NCBI RefSeq assembly: GCF_018343545.2
Contig: NZ_JAGYPE020000019.1
Coordinates: forward strand, 1-48,669
Source of the DNA: Neobacillus citreus
Lineage (GTDB): Bacteria > Bacillota > Bacilli > Bacillales > Cytobacillaceae
Reading direction: 5' to 3'
DNA length: 48,669 bases
Made by a program: the position numbers and the translations under genes. Every line of letters begins with the position of its first letter. Position 1 is the first letter of the stretch. Under the pieces are notes generated by a model. That model was not told the DNA's origin. It did not search any database and saw nothing but the letters and a program-made list of their open reading frames with translations. Of this stretch, positions 25,184 through 34,192 are shown one piece after another.

Positions 25184-25396
25184 ATGAGTTCTATCACTTC
25201 GTATATGGCAGGCAACATTTTTAAAGTCCTAGTAAAAGAAGGGGATACGATTTCACCTGGTGAAGATGTTGTCATATTGGAGTCAATGAAAATGGAAATA
25301 CCGATTACAGCTGAAGCGCAGGGGACAGTTATTGAAGTTACGGTGAATGAAGGCGATTTTGTAAACGAAGGGGATGTCCTAATTAAGTTCGAATAG
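25184..25396 (+). CDS. Biotin/lipoyl attachment domain protein (small biotin carboxyl carrier)
   Basis: A 70-aa stand-alone biotinyl domain. The biotin site is the ESMKME motif, with Lys36 as the modified residue, flanked by the hairpin strands IFKVLVKEGDTISPGEDVVI and VIEVTVNEGDFVNEGDVLI. It has no Pro/Ala-rich N-terminal arm, so it is not a classical AccB; it resembles the 73-aa YngXHB/BLAP carrier of B. subtilis. The frame begins at GTG 25172, but AGGAGG sits 8-9 nt before ATG 25184, so that is the start. It should carry CO2 for the two carboxyltransferases downstream. The biotin carboxylase that would load it is not encoded in the window. Confidence 0.9.
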   Translation: MSSITSYMAGNIFKVLVKEGDTISPGEDVVILESMKMEIPITAEAQGTVIEVTVNEGDFVNEGDVLIKFE

Positions 25397-25467
25397 CACC
25401 ATTCATACCTTACGCGAATATTTGCGCTTATTTGCCAGTCAAACCCCACTTATTAAGGAGGTTTCAT

Positions 25468-27030
25468 ATGAAGAAATCTAGTAAACTTTTTGGTGCTATA
25501 TTTTTAGCAATTATTCTCCTTGTCTCTGGCTGCTCACAAAAGAATTCAACGACGAAACAAACTTCCGGAACTACCTCGGAGGGAGCAACAAAAGCCGAAC
25601 CCAAAAAGGGCGGAAGCATTGTTGTCGCTTATGATTCCGATATAAGCAACTATGACCCGATCCTTGGCAATTCCGGTAATGACCATGCACTTCTTTATCC
25701 TGTTTATGACACGCTGGTAAACTACAACGCAAATTTAGAGCCCAAGCCGGGACTAGCGAAATCCTGGGACACACCGGACGATAAAACGATTGTTCTCCAC
25801 CTCCAAGAAAATGTCTTATTCCATGACGGCACCAAATTTAATGCGGAAGCAGTGAAGTTTAATATTGAACGTATCAATTCCAAGGATTCAAAAGTTTCCG
25901 ACCTTTCCAATGTGGAATCGGTAGAGGCTGTAGACGAGAATACGGTTAAATTGCATCTTAAACAGCCAGATTCTTCTATCATTCTAGCCTTATCAGATCG
26001 TTCTGGGATGATGGTTTCACCTGCGGCCGTTCAAAAATTCGGTGCAGATTATTCCCAAAACCCGGTTGGTACAGGGCCATATAAAATGGTCAAATGGGTT
26101 CGCAATGGGGAAATTCAATTTGAAGCAAATAAAGATTATTGGCAAAAAGGGCTTCCATACTTGGACAAAATTACAGCAAAAATCATGCCGGATGAAAATA
26201 CGCGTTTAAATGCTCTGAAATCAGGTCAGATTCAATTCTATTGGAATGTTTCTCCTGATAACAGCCAGGTATTAAAGAATGACAAGAATATCGTGTTAGA
26301 TACGAAAATGAAGGTGGCTTTCTATAATATTTACCTCAATACGAAAATGGCTCCATTTGACAAGAAGGAAGTCAGACAAGCATTGGAATATGCCATCGAC
26401 CGCGAATCATTGGTAAAAGCGTTAACATTCGGCGAGGGAGAGGCGGCCTATCAAACCTTTCCAAAAGACTATTGGGCGGCATCTCCTGATGCAAAAATTG
26501 CATATGACCCGAAAAAAGCAAAGGAATTATTAAAACAAGCCGGTCTTGATAGCGTCACTTTTGATATGTTTGTACCTACCAACACCTTCTATACAAGGTT
26601 GGGCGAAGCAATAAAAGGTCAGGTAAAGGATGCAGGATTTAACATTAATATCCAGCCTATGGAATTAACAAAAGGAGTAGCGCTTTATTTTAACGAAAAG
26701 CAAATCGCTGCTAATCTAACTGCCTGGACCGGAAGACCCGACCCGCAGCAAACCGTCAATTTATTCCTAAGCCAAAAAGGTTTTTATAATGTCGGCGCTG
26801 AATCCTCACCGGAAAAGGAAGAATTAATATTGAAAGCTGCTTCCTCTTATGATCAAAAGGAACGGGCTAAATTATATGCGGAAATTAATAAGATTTCTAT
26901 TCTAGACGAAGCTATGCAAGTTCCGATTTTGTTCCAGCCTTCAACAGCTGCTATGTCAACGAAAGTGAAAGGATTTGAAGGAACATTACTTGGAAAACCG
27001 AAATTTTCAACCTTATGGTTAGATCAATAG
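25468..27030 (+). CDS. ABC transporter substrate-binding lipoprotein (SBP family 5), first copy
   Basis: A 520-aa extracellular binding protein of the peptide/nickel/opine family (DppA/OppA fold). The lipoprotein signal is LLVSGCS with Cys22 as the lipid anchor. Conserved blocks include NYDPILGNSGND, FHDGTKFNAEAVKFNIER and PVGTGPYKMVKW. The frame opens 12 codons earlier; ATG 25468 follows AAGGAGG. The matching permeases and ATPases follow at once. The fold accepts oligopeptides, nickel, glutathione and various organic compounds. The CoA ligases downstream point to a carboxylic acid or a conjugate of one, but this is an inference. Confidence 0.9.
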   Translation: MKKSSKLFGAIFLAIILLVSGCSQKNSTTKQTSGTTSEGATKAEPKKGGSIVVAYDSDISNYDPILGNSGNDHALLYPVYDTLVNYNANLEPKPGLAKSWDTPDDKTIVLHLQENVLFHDGTKFNAEAVKFNIERINSKDSKVSDLSNVESVEAVDENTVKLHLKQPDSSIILALSDRSGMMVSPAAVQKFGADYSQNPVGTGPYKMVKWVRNGEIQFEANKDYWQKGLPYLDKITAKIMPDENTRLNALKSGQIQFYWNVSPDNSQVLKNDKNIVLDTKMKVAFYNIYLNTKMAPFDKKEVRQALEYAIDRESLVKALTFGEGEAAYQTFPKDYWAASPDAKIAYDPKKAKELLKQAGLDSVTFDMFVPTNTFYTRLGEAIKGQVKDAGFNINIQPMELTKGVALYFNEKQIAANLTAWTGRPDPQQTVNLFLSQKGFYNVGAESSPEKEELILKAASSYDQKERAKLYAEINKISILDEAMQVPILFQPSTAAMSTKVKGFEGTLLGKPKFSTLWLDQ

Positions 27031-27054
27031 AATTGGAGAGAGGGGAAGAGATCC

Positions 27055-28002
27055 ATGTTTTTTAAGTTTTTACTGCGGCGTTTGATGTATGTAATCCCAA
27101 TGCTAATTGTAACGACACTGATCGTCTTTTCCCTCATCTTGATCATTCCGGGAGATCCCGCTCTGGCGCTTCTTGGAGACAATGCGACTGAAGAGAAATT
27201 GGCATTGTTGAGAAGTCAGCTCGGGCTGGATCAGCCCGTACTGATTCAGTATTGGAATTGGCTTACCAATGCGGTTCAAGGTGATTTGGGACGTTCTCTC
27301 TTTACTGGGGAGATTGTGAGTGATGCAGTCTTTTCAAGACTTGGTATTACCTTCCAGCTTGTCGTCGCGTCCATCGTCTTTTCATTTATTTTTGGAATGA
27401 TTTTCGCGATTGGGTCGGTTATTAAACCGAATAGCTGGATGGATTACGTTTCAAGATTTATGGGAACAATTGGCACAGCAATCCCTAACTTTTGGCTGGC
27501 AATGCTACTTATCGTCGTATTTAGTGTAAACCTTGGCTGGCTTCCGGCAACTGGATTTACAAGTATTTCTGATAATCTAGGCGGCTTTTTCCAGAGTATC
27601 ATCCTGCCGGCAATTTGTTTAGGCGCTTTTGGTGCAGCCCAAATTACGAGGCAATTACGATCGTCCCTTCTTGAAGTGTTGGAATCGGACTATATTCGTA
27701 CAGCATATTCAAAGGGCTTATTGCTTTGGCCGGTTATTTGGAAGCATGCACTTCGGAATTCCCTTCTTCCCGTTATCACGACAACAGGACTGTTGTTTGG
27801 GAACATGTTAGGTGCAACCGTCGTCATCGAAACGGTATTCGCCATCCCGGGAATGGGGCAGCTTGCGGTAAATTCGATTTTACAGAGGGACTTCCCGATG
27901 CTGCAGGGCGTTGTGTTAGTCATGGTTATCTTGGTATTGATTATCAATTTCGTGACCGATGTATTATATAGTGTTTTGGATCCGAGGATTGAATTTAAAT
28001 AA
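27055..28002 (+). CDS. ABC transporter permease, DppB/OppB type
   Basis: A 315-aa inner-membrane permease with about six TM helices and the BPD_transp_1 fold. The start FLLRRLMYVIPMLIVTTLIV and the EAA-loop region around LRSSLLEVLESDYIRTAYSKG (about 202-222) are typical of DppB. GGAGAGAGGGG precedes the ATG, 24 nt after the binding protein. It pairs with the DppC-type permease downstream to form the channel. Confidence 0.92.
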   Translation: MFFKFLLRRLMYVIPMLIVTTLIVFSLILIIPGDPALALLGDNATEEKLALLRSQLGLDQPVLIQYWNWLTNAVQGDLGRSLFTGEIVSDAVFSRLGITFQLVVASIVFSFIFGMIFAIGSVIKPNSWMDYVSRFMGTIGTAIPNFWLAMLLIVVFSVNLGWLPATGFTSISDNLGGFFQSIILPAICLGAFGAAQITRQLRSSLLEVLESDYIRTAYSKGLLLWPVIWKHALRNSLLPVITTTGLLFGNMLGATVVIETVFAIPGMGQLAVNSILQRDFPMLQGVVLVMVILVLIINFVTDVLYSVLDPRIEFK

Positions 28003-28017
28003 GAAGGAGGCGGCTTG

Positions 28018-28857
28018 ATGCAATTCCGTTTGATGTTTCAACGATTATTTCATGAAAAGCTGGCATTCGTAAGTATGATTTTTTTGCTGCTTTTAGTATT
28101 CCTATCAGTATTTGCATCTTGGATTGTTCCCTTTGATCCAAATAAGCAGGATTTGACCAAAGTCATGCTGCCACCTGACGGAACGTATTGGTTTGGAACA
28201 GATGAATTGGGCCGTGATGTATTTTCACGTGTACTGATGGGAGCACAGGCAGCGATTCAAGCTGGCGTTGTGGCGATTTTAATTCCACTTTTTGTTGGAG
28301 TTCCGCTTGGCATTATCTCGGGATATTTAGGCGGAATTGTCGATGATATTTTCATGAGAATTGTCGATGCCATTTTATCGTTTCCCGCTATTCTTCTTGC
28401 CCTGGGAATTACAGGAGCATTGGGGGTTAGTTTATGGAATGCGATGATTGCGATCGGGATTATCTTTACGCCGCAATTTGCCCGCCTTGCAAGAGGGCAG
28501 ACCCTTCAAGTCAGAAGGGAACCTTATGTGGAAGCGGCCAAAATATCAGGTGCAGGTCCTTTGTGGATTATGATGAAACATATCCTTCCCAATATATTAT
28601 CTCCCATCATTGTTCAGGCGTCCTTTAGCTTCAGTCTTGCCATTTTAGTAGAGGCTTCCTTAAGCTTTCTCGGCATGGGGGCGCAGTCGCCTCAGGTCAG
28701 CTGGGGCGGAATGCTGCATCAGGCTTACAGCATGATATTTGTGAATCCTTACATGATGCTTTTCCCGGGCCTAGCCATACTGATTTCTGTGTTGGCGGGT
28801 AACTTTTTTGGAGACGGATTACGAGTGGCTATTGATCCAAAAATGAAGAGAACTTAG
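28018..28857 (+). CDS. ABC transporter permease, DppC/OppC type
   Basis: A 279-aa permease, partner of the DppB-type subunit. The DppC N-terminal helix and the block DELGRDVFSRVLMGAQ are present, and the EAA loop is near LQVRREPYVEAAKISGAG, where it contacts the ATPases. ATG 28018 follows AAGGAGG; the adjoining TTG is not needed. It has about six TM helices. The ATPase genes follow 11 nt later. Confidence 0.92.
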   Translation: MQFRLMFQRLFHEKLAFVSMIFLLLLVFLSVFASWIVPFDPNKQDLTKVMLPPDGTYWFGTDELGRDVFSRVLMGAQAAIQAGVVAILIPLFVGVPLGIISGYLGGIVDDIFMRIVDAILSFPAILLALGITGALGVSLWNAMIAIGIIFTPQFARLARGQTLQVRREPYVEAAKISGAGPLWIMMKHILPNILSPIIVQASFSFSLAILVEASLSFLGMGAQSPQVSWGGMLHQAYSMIFVNPYMMLFPGLAILISVLAGNFFGDGLRVAIDPKMKRT

Positions 28858-28868
28858 GGGGTATTGAA

Positions 28869-29882
28869 TTGAGAGGTCCGAATGAACCTGTTTTAGAGGT
28901 AAAAAATCTTTGTTCTTATATCCCCACATCCAGGGGAGTCATCAAACCAGTCAATAATATCTCATTTTCAATCGGAGCGGGCGAAATTGTTGCTTTGGTC
29001 GGGGAATCAGGAAGCGGCAAAAGCGTGACGGCATTGTCCATTATGGGGTTGAATTCCCCATCAATTAAATATGAGAAGGATAGCGAGATTTCCTTTAAAG
29101 GTGAGAATTTGCTGAAAATGAAAAAAAGGCAGATGAAAAAGATAAGAGGAAATGAGATTTCGATGATCTTTCAGGATCCGATGTCATCGCTAAATCCATT
29201 ACATCCGATTGGAAAACAAATTGCCGAGCCGATTCAGCTTCATCAGGGTGTCAGCTATCAGAAGGCAAAGAAAATTGTCGTCAATTTGCTAGCAAAGGTC
29301 GGTATTCCTGATCCAGAAAACCGGCTTAATGATTACCCCCATCAATTGTCCGGGGGAATGCGGCAGCGTATTATGATTGCGATGGCATTAGCCTGTAATC
29401 CATCACTGCTGATTGCCGATGAACCTACAACAGCGCTTGATGTAACGATCCAGGCGCAGATCCTGAATGTGATGAGAGATCTGCAAAAGGATACAGGCAT
29501 TTCCATCCTGATTATTACGCATGATTTAGGCGTTGTGGCTGAAATGGCTGATCGCGTTCTTGTCATGTATTGCGGGGAAATTGTCGAAGAGGGTGATGTC
29601 TATTCTCTGTTCAAAAATCCCCAGCATCCGTATACAAAGGGATTGCTGGCAAGCGTCCCAAAACTCAGGGGGGCATCGGAAAAGCTTCTTCACACGATTC
29701 CAGGCGCTGTGCCGAATCCGCTTGAGCTGCCGAAGGGCTGTAATTTTTCCGGGCGGTGCAGTTATGCCACGGAAAAATGTCTCACTGAGGCTCCAAACCT
29801 GGTGGAGACAGGGAAAGACCGGAGAGCAGCCTGCTGGCATATTGTAGATTTGCAAACGGAAGAGGTGACTGTACATGCCTGA
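28869..29882 (+). CDS. ABC transporter ATP-binding protein, DppD/OppD type
   Basis: A 337-aa ATPase. Walker A is GESGSGKS (about 46-53), the signature is LSGGMRQRI, and Walker B is [12 protein letters not shown] followed by the H-loop ITHDLG. The C-terminal Opp/Dpp region carries [15 protein letters not shown], a Cys pattern usual in DppD. The start is TTG 28869, with GGGGG 7-8 nt upstream. The last 8 nt overlap the next ATPase, so the two are translationally coupled and should form the heterodimer. Confidence 0.92.
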   Translation: MRGPNEPVLEVKNLCSYIPTSRGVIKPVNNISFSIGAGEIVALVGESGSGKSVTALSIMGLNSPSIKYEKDSEISFKGENLLKMKKRQMKKIRGNEISMIFQDPMSSLNPLHPIGKQIAEPIQLHQGVSYQKAKKIVVNLLAKVGIPDPENRLNDYPHQLSGGMRQRIMIAMALACNPSLLIADEPTTALDVTIQAQILNVMRDLQKDTGISILIITHDLGVVAEMADRVLVMYCGEIVEEGDVYSLFKNPQHPYTKGLLASVPKLRGASEKLLHTIPGAVPNPLELPKGCNFSGRCSYATEKCLTEAPNLVETGKDRRAACWHIVDLQTEEVTVHA

Positions 29883-30843
29883 ACCATTGATATCGATTAA
29901 AGACGTCAAAAAACACTATCCAATTGGAAGCGGTTTATTTAGCAAAAAAGGAAAATGGTTAAAGGCCGTGGATGGTATAAGTCTTGATGTCCACCGTGGC
30001 GAGACAGTTGGTCTGGTTGGAGAATCAGGCTGCGGAAAATCTACACTTGGCAGAATGGTTGTCGGCCTCTTGGAGCCGACTTCAGGTGAAGTCGTATTTG
30101 AGGGAAATTCGCTTTTATCCAAAGGACGAAATAAGCGTGATTTGGGGCAAAAAATTCAAATGGTCTTTCAAGACCCATATTCTTCGCTCAACCCGAGAAT
30201 GAATGTGGCAAACATTATTGCGGAACCATTAGTGCTTCATAAAATTGGTACCAGCAGTGAGAGGAAGAAACGTGTGGATGAGCTGCTTGAAAAGGTAGGG
30301 CTGACAGCGGCTCATGGAAGCCGCTATCCGGAAGAGTTCTCTGGCGGCCAGCGTCAACGAATCGGCATTGCCAGAGCGTTGGCCCTTAATCCAAGTTTGA
30401 TCGTTTGCGATGAACCAGTTTCAGCATTAGATGTGTCGATTCAAGCTCAAATCTTAAATCTATTAAAAGAAATCCAGGAAGATATGGGTCTCTCCTATAT
30501 ATTCATTGCCCACGGACTGCAGGCAGTCAAGCATATTAGTGATCGGATTGTGGTGATGTATTTAGGAAAGATCATGGAAATCTCAGAAACAGATCAGCTC
30601 TTTGAGCAGCCGCTCCATCCTTATACAGAGGCATTGATATCTGCGGTTCCAGAGCCTGATCCAACTGTTCGGAACCGTGAACGCATTTTGTTAAGCGGAG
30701 ATCTTCCGAATCCGGCGAATCCCCCGGTAGGCTGCAGATTTTCTACTCGGTGCCCGCTTGCAGATGAGCGCTGCAGGCGTGAAGAGCCGCCGCTTGAACA
30801 GATCTCCGAGGGCAGATGGGTTGCTTGTTTTTATCATGGGTGA
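29875..30843 (+). CDS. ABC transporter ATP-binding protein, DppF/OppF type
   Basis: A 322-aa ATPase, partner of the DppD-type subunit. Walker A is GESGCGKST, the signature is [15 protein letters not shown], and Walker B is [12 protein letters not shown]. The H-loop reads FIAHGLQAV where most relatives have SHDL; the His itself is kept, so activity is expected. The C-terminal region has [15 protein letters not shown]. The ATG lies within the end of the preceding gene, and an AAGAGGTGA ribosome site lies in that gene. It completes a five-gene importer. Confidence 0.92.
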   Translation: MPEPLISIKDVKKHYPIGSGLFSKKGKWLKAVDGISLDVHRGETVGLVGESGCGKSTLGRMVVGLLEPTSGEVVFEGNSLLSKGRNKRDLGQKIQMVFQDPYSSLNPRMNVANIIAEPLVLHKIGTSSERKKRVDELLEKVGLTAAHGSRYPEEFSGGQRQRIGIARALALNPSLIVCDEPVSALDVSIQAQILNLLKEIQEDMGLSYIFIAHGLQAVKHISDRIVVMYLGKIMEISETDQLFEQPLHPYTEALISAVPEPDPTVRNRERILLSGDLPNPANPPVGCRFSTRCPLADERCRREEPPLEQISEGRWVACFYHG

Positions 30844-30903
30844 TTCATAGTTTTAGATATAAAAAGAATGAAAGTAATTATGTATATGAAAGGGATGTGT
30901 TCC

Positions 30904-32517
30904 TTGAATAGTGGAAAGCCATTACACGAGTACCTAAGAAACCATGCAAAAGTGAACCCAAATAAACCAGCCGTCATCTTTTATGGAAGAACGCTGACAT
31001 ATGAGGAACTTGATGAGCTCTCGGATCGTTTTGCCCATTATCTGTATTCACAAGGGATTCGCAAGGGAGATAAAGTAGCTCTGTTTTTGCCAAACTGCCC
31101 GCAATATATCATTTGCCATTTTGGAATCCAAAAGATTGGTGCGATTGTAGGGCCATGCAATCCGATGTTCAAGGAATGGGAGCTGGAATATGAAGTCAAT
31201 GACCTTGGGGCAAAAGCCATTGTGACTTTGGATCAATTGTATCCAATCGTCGAAAAGGCAAAGTCAAATACCACCCTCCAATTGGTGATCACAACAAGCT
31301 ACATAGACTTCCTCCCGGAGAAACCGATTCCCGAATTCCCTGAGGAACTGCAGGAAAAGAAATATTATTCAGAAGCAACTGATTTAGTCAGCATCCTTCA
31401 TACAGGCATTGCAGATTGTCCGGATGTTGACCTAGATATTGATAATGATGTATGCCTTATCGTCTACACATCCGGTTCGACTGGTCTGCCAAAAGGTGCG
31501 ATGCTCACTTACCGGAACGCACTTTACAAATCTCAAGGTGTTGCAGAAGCAAGGGGATTTCATGCCGATGATATTGCCTTATCAATAATGCCAATCTGCC
31601 ATATTGCTGGCATGTTGTTTATGAATGTTAGTTTTTACACAGGTGGAACGATCGTCCTGCTTAATCGATTTACACCTGAAGCCGCGATGGATGTCATCGA
31701 ACGGCATCGAGTAACAGTGGCACAAACTGTTGTACCAATGAATGTGGCCATTATAAATCATCCCCATGCAGCCCAAGTCGATTTCAGTTCACTAAGAGTC
31801 AATTCCTGTACTAGCTTTGGGATACAATTGACAGAAGAAATCTCGAATCAATGGAAGGCGCTGACAGGCATCGGATTATTTGAATCCGCTTATGGCTTAA
31901 GCGAAACGCATACAGGAGATTCGTTGATGTCACCAGATGCTATTAAATTCGGGACGACTGGAAAACCAATTCCAGGAACAAAGATTAAAATACTTTCCTT
32001 AGATGAACCACGTCAAGAAGTTCCCATCGGTGAACAGGGCGAAATTGTTGTCAACAGTCCCGGAGTATTTAAAGGCTATTTGAATAAACCCGAAGCAACC
32101 GCCAAAACACTGCGGGATGGCTGGGTGTTTACCGGAGATATAGGCAAGTTTGACGAAGATGGTTACCTCTACTTTTTAGGACGTGTCAAAGAAATGATTA
32201 AATGTTCCGGTTATAGTGTGTTTCCGGAAGATGTCGAATTATTATTGAACAAACATTCGGCGGTTTCTGAGTCCGCTGTAATTGGGGTTCCGGACCCAAT
32301 CCGCGGTGAGACCGTTAAAGCATTCGTTGTCCTTCGTCCAGACTATGAAAACAGCATAACTCCGGAAGAGCTCATTCTATGGAGCAAAGAAAAAATGGCG
32401 GCTTATAAGTACCCCCGTCATATTGAATTCCGTGAATCCCTCCCCAAGACAGGGACGGGGAAATTGCTGCGAAGAGTGCTGGCAGACGAAGAAAAAGCGA
32501 AAGTGAAAATTAATTAA
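30904..32517 (+). CDS. Acyl-CoA ligase (AMP-binding family), first copy
   Basis: An ANL-family enzyme (537 aa) that activates a carboxylic acid through an acyl-AMP to a CoA thioester. Motifs: the P-loop YTSGSTGLPKGAML, A5 ESAYGLSETH, A7 DGWVFTGDIG, the hinge GRVKEMIKCSGY and the catalytic lysine in PKTGTGKLLRR. ATG 30868 opens the frame but has a poor ribosome site; TTG 30904 has AAAGGG 9 nt upstream and begins the usual N-terminus, so I prefer it, without certainty. It resembles medium/long-chain fatty acid ligases; the acid is unknown. It starts after the importer and precedes a carboxyltransferase, so its CoA ester is the likely carboxylation substrate. Confidence 0.88.
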   Translation: MNSGKPLHEYLRNHAKVNPNKPAVIFYGRTLTYEELDELSDRFAHYLYSQGIRKGDKVALFLPNCPQYIICHFGIQKIGAIVGPCNPMFKEWELEYEVNDLGAKAIVTLDQLYPIVEKAKSNTTLQLVITTSYIDFLPEKPIPEFPEELQEKKYYSEATDLVSILHTGIADCPDVDLDIDNDVCLIVYTSGSTGLPKGAMLTYRNALYKSQGVAEARGFHADDIALSIMPICHIAGMLFMNVSFYTGGTIVLLNRFTPEAAMDVIERHRVTVAQTVVPMNVAIINHPHAAQVDFSSLRVNSCTSFGIQLTEEISNQWKALTGIGLFESAYGLSETHTGDSLMSPDAIKFGTTGKPIPGTKIKILSLDEPRQEVPIGEQGEIVVNSPGVFKGYLNKPEATAKTLRDGWVFTGDIGKFDEDGYLYFLGRVKEMIKCSGYSVFPEDVELLLNKHSAVSESAVIGVPDPIRGETVKAFVVLRPDYENSITPEELILWSKEKMAAYKYPRHIEFRESLPKTGTGKLLRRVLADEEKAKVKIN

Positions 32518-32587
32518 GAAAGATTCATTTCTATAAAAGAAATTGGACATGAATCATACTAGTTTCGGCTTAAGGAGGTTTTCTAGT

Positions 32588-34126
32588 GTGGAGGAACTAA
32601 TTGCCGATTTGGCACGAAGAAAAGCAAAAGCTAAATTGATGGGTGGACCCGAAAAAGTAGAGCGTGAGCATAATCTTGGAAAATATACTGCAAGGGAACG
32701 AATTGAAAAATTCGTTGACCCAGGAACGTTTATGGAACTGGGGATTTTAAATCACTCTGATCAGCCTGGTGCTGAAGTAAAAAGTCCAGCTGACGGCTAT
32801 ATATGCGGCCTCGCCAAAATTGAAGGAAGACCCGTGCTTGTTCAGGCTGCGGATAAAACAGTCTTTGCAGGAGCCGAAGGCCAAGTATATATCAGAAAAG
32901 CACGGTCGTTAAAGGAATACGCGGTCAAGCGCGGAATCCCAATCTTTGAACTAGCTGAGGGAGGGGGGCTCCGCATGCCTGATGGTATGGGGTCAGACGG
33001 AATCAGTGCAAGTCTACCTTCAAGAGAAGGGTTGCGCCATGGCCGGCAGGTGCCCCATATTGTGGGAATCATGGGGGATAGCTTTGGCGGCCCCACATGG
33101 CACGCAGTTACCTCAGATTTTGCTGTACAAGTAAAAGGAACCTGTATGGCGGTTGGCGGCCCAAGGATGCTAGAAATAGCAACCGGGGAAAAAATATCTA
33201 ATGAAGATTTGGGTGGCTGGAAACTACATTCTGAAAAAACAGCACAAATAGACGAAGTTGCTGAAAACGAAGATGAGTGTATGGAGAAGATGAAAGAGTT
33301 TTTTTCCTATATGCCGTTGAATGCTACCGAAGAGCCACCTTTTAGGCCTACGAATGATGACCCTCACCGAATAGTAGATGAGGTACTTGAAATCGTACCA
33401 ACCAAACGTAACAGAGCCTATGATATGACTAAATTAATCAAAACAATTGTAGACGATGGGAAATTTTTTGAAATTAAGCCTTTATTCGGAAGGGCTTTGA
33501 TTACAGGATTTGCGCATCTAAACGGTAGGTCTGTCGGAATAATCGCAAACCAGCCAATGAGGTTTGGAGGTGCGGCCGGTCCAGATGAATGCGACAAGGC
33601 AATCGAATTTATTAGTTTATGTGATTCGTTTCATTTGCCATTAATATTTTTACACGATATTCCAGGATTTCGAATTGGCAGTAAAGGCGAGCAACAGAGA
33701 ATTCCGTCAAAAATTATGGCATGGAATCAGGCACTAGCTTACTCAACGGTTCCAAAACTATCTGTTATTATCCGCAAAAGTATCGGGATGGCTTATTCAA
33801 ATATGTGTGGACCGGGACTCGGAGCAGACTTTGTAGTAGCATGGCCTACAGCAGAAATAAATTTCACAGGTCCTGAAGTTGGAATTAATGTTGTGTATGG
33901 CAATCAATTGATAGATTCCGAGAATGCTTCGGAAGAACGAAAAGAACTGCTGAACCAATGGTCTTTTGACAGTTCGCCGTATAAAGCAGCAGCTAAACAT
34001 CTTATTGACGATGTGATTGACCCACGTGATACCCGTAAATTTCTGTGTCAATCACTAGAATACGCATGTTTAAAAAATGGCTCGAAAAGCGAGCGTTTAT
34101 TGGCAACCTGGCCCTCACTATACTAG
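32588..34126 (+). CDS. Biotin-dependent acyl-CoA carboxyltransferase subunit, first copy
   Basis: A 512-aa protein of the propionyl-CoA carboxylase beta / 12S transcarboxylase family (two crotonase-fold halves). The N-half has GKYTARERIEKFVDPGTF, and the C-half has IFLHDIPGFRIGSKGEQQR and SNMCGPGLGADFVVAWPTAEI. The frame starts at TTG 32543, but AAGGAGG (32572-32578) lies 9 nt before GTG 32588, which begins the usual N-terminus, so I take GTG. It differs from the second copy (35896) in most residues, including the substrate region, so the two likely act on different acyl-CoAs. No biotin carboxylase is nearby. It ends 66 nt before the second binding protein. Confidence 0.88.
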   Translation: MEELIADLARRKAKAKLMGGPEKVEREHNLGKYTARERIEKFVDPGTFMELGILNHSDQPGAEVKSPADGYICGLAKIEGRPVLVQAADKTVFAGAEGQVYIRKARSLKEYAVKRGIPIFELAEGGGLRMPDGMGSDGISASLPSREGLRHGRQVPHIVGIMGDSFGGPTWHAVTSDFAVQVKGTCMAVGGPRMLEIATGEKISNEDLGGWKLHSEKTAQIDEVAENEDECMEKMKEFFSYMPLNATEEPPFRPTNDDPHRIVDEVLEIVPTKRNRAYDMTKLIKTIVDDGKFFEIKPLFGRALITGFAHLNGRSVGIIANQPMRFGGAAGPDECDKAIEFISLCDSFHLPLIFLHDIPGFRIGSKGEQQRIPSKIMAWNQALAYSTVPKLSVIIRKSIGMAYSNMCGPGLGADFVVAWPTAEINFTGPEVGINVVYGNQLIDSENASEERKELLNQWSFDSSPYKAAAKHLIDDVIDPRDTRKFLCQSLEYACLKNGSKSERLLATWPSLY

Positions 34127-34192
34127 AAAAGCTGAAAGAAAATAATTTTGTGTTTCGAAGGTTAGTAAATGGCGTTAAAAGGGGGATTAGGG

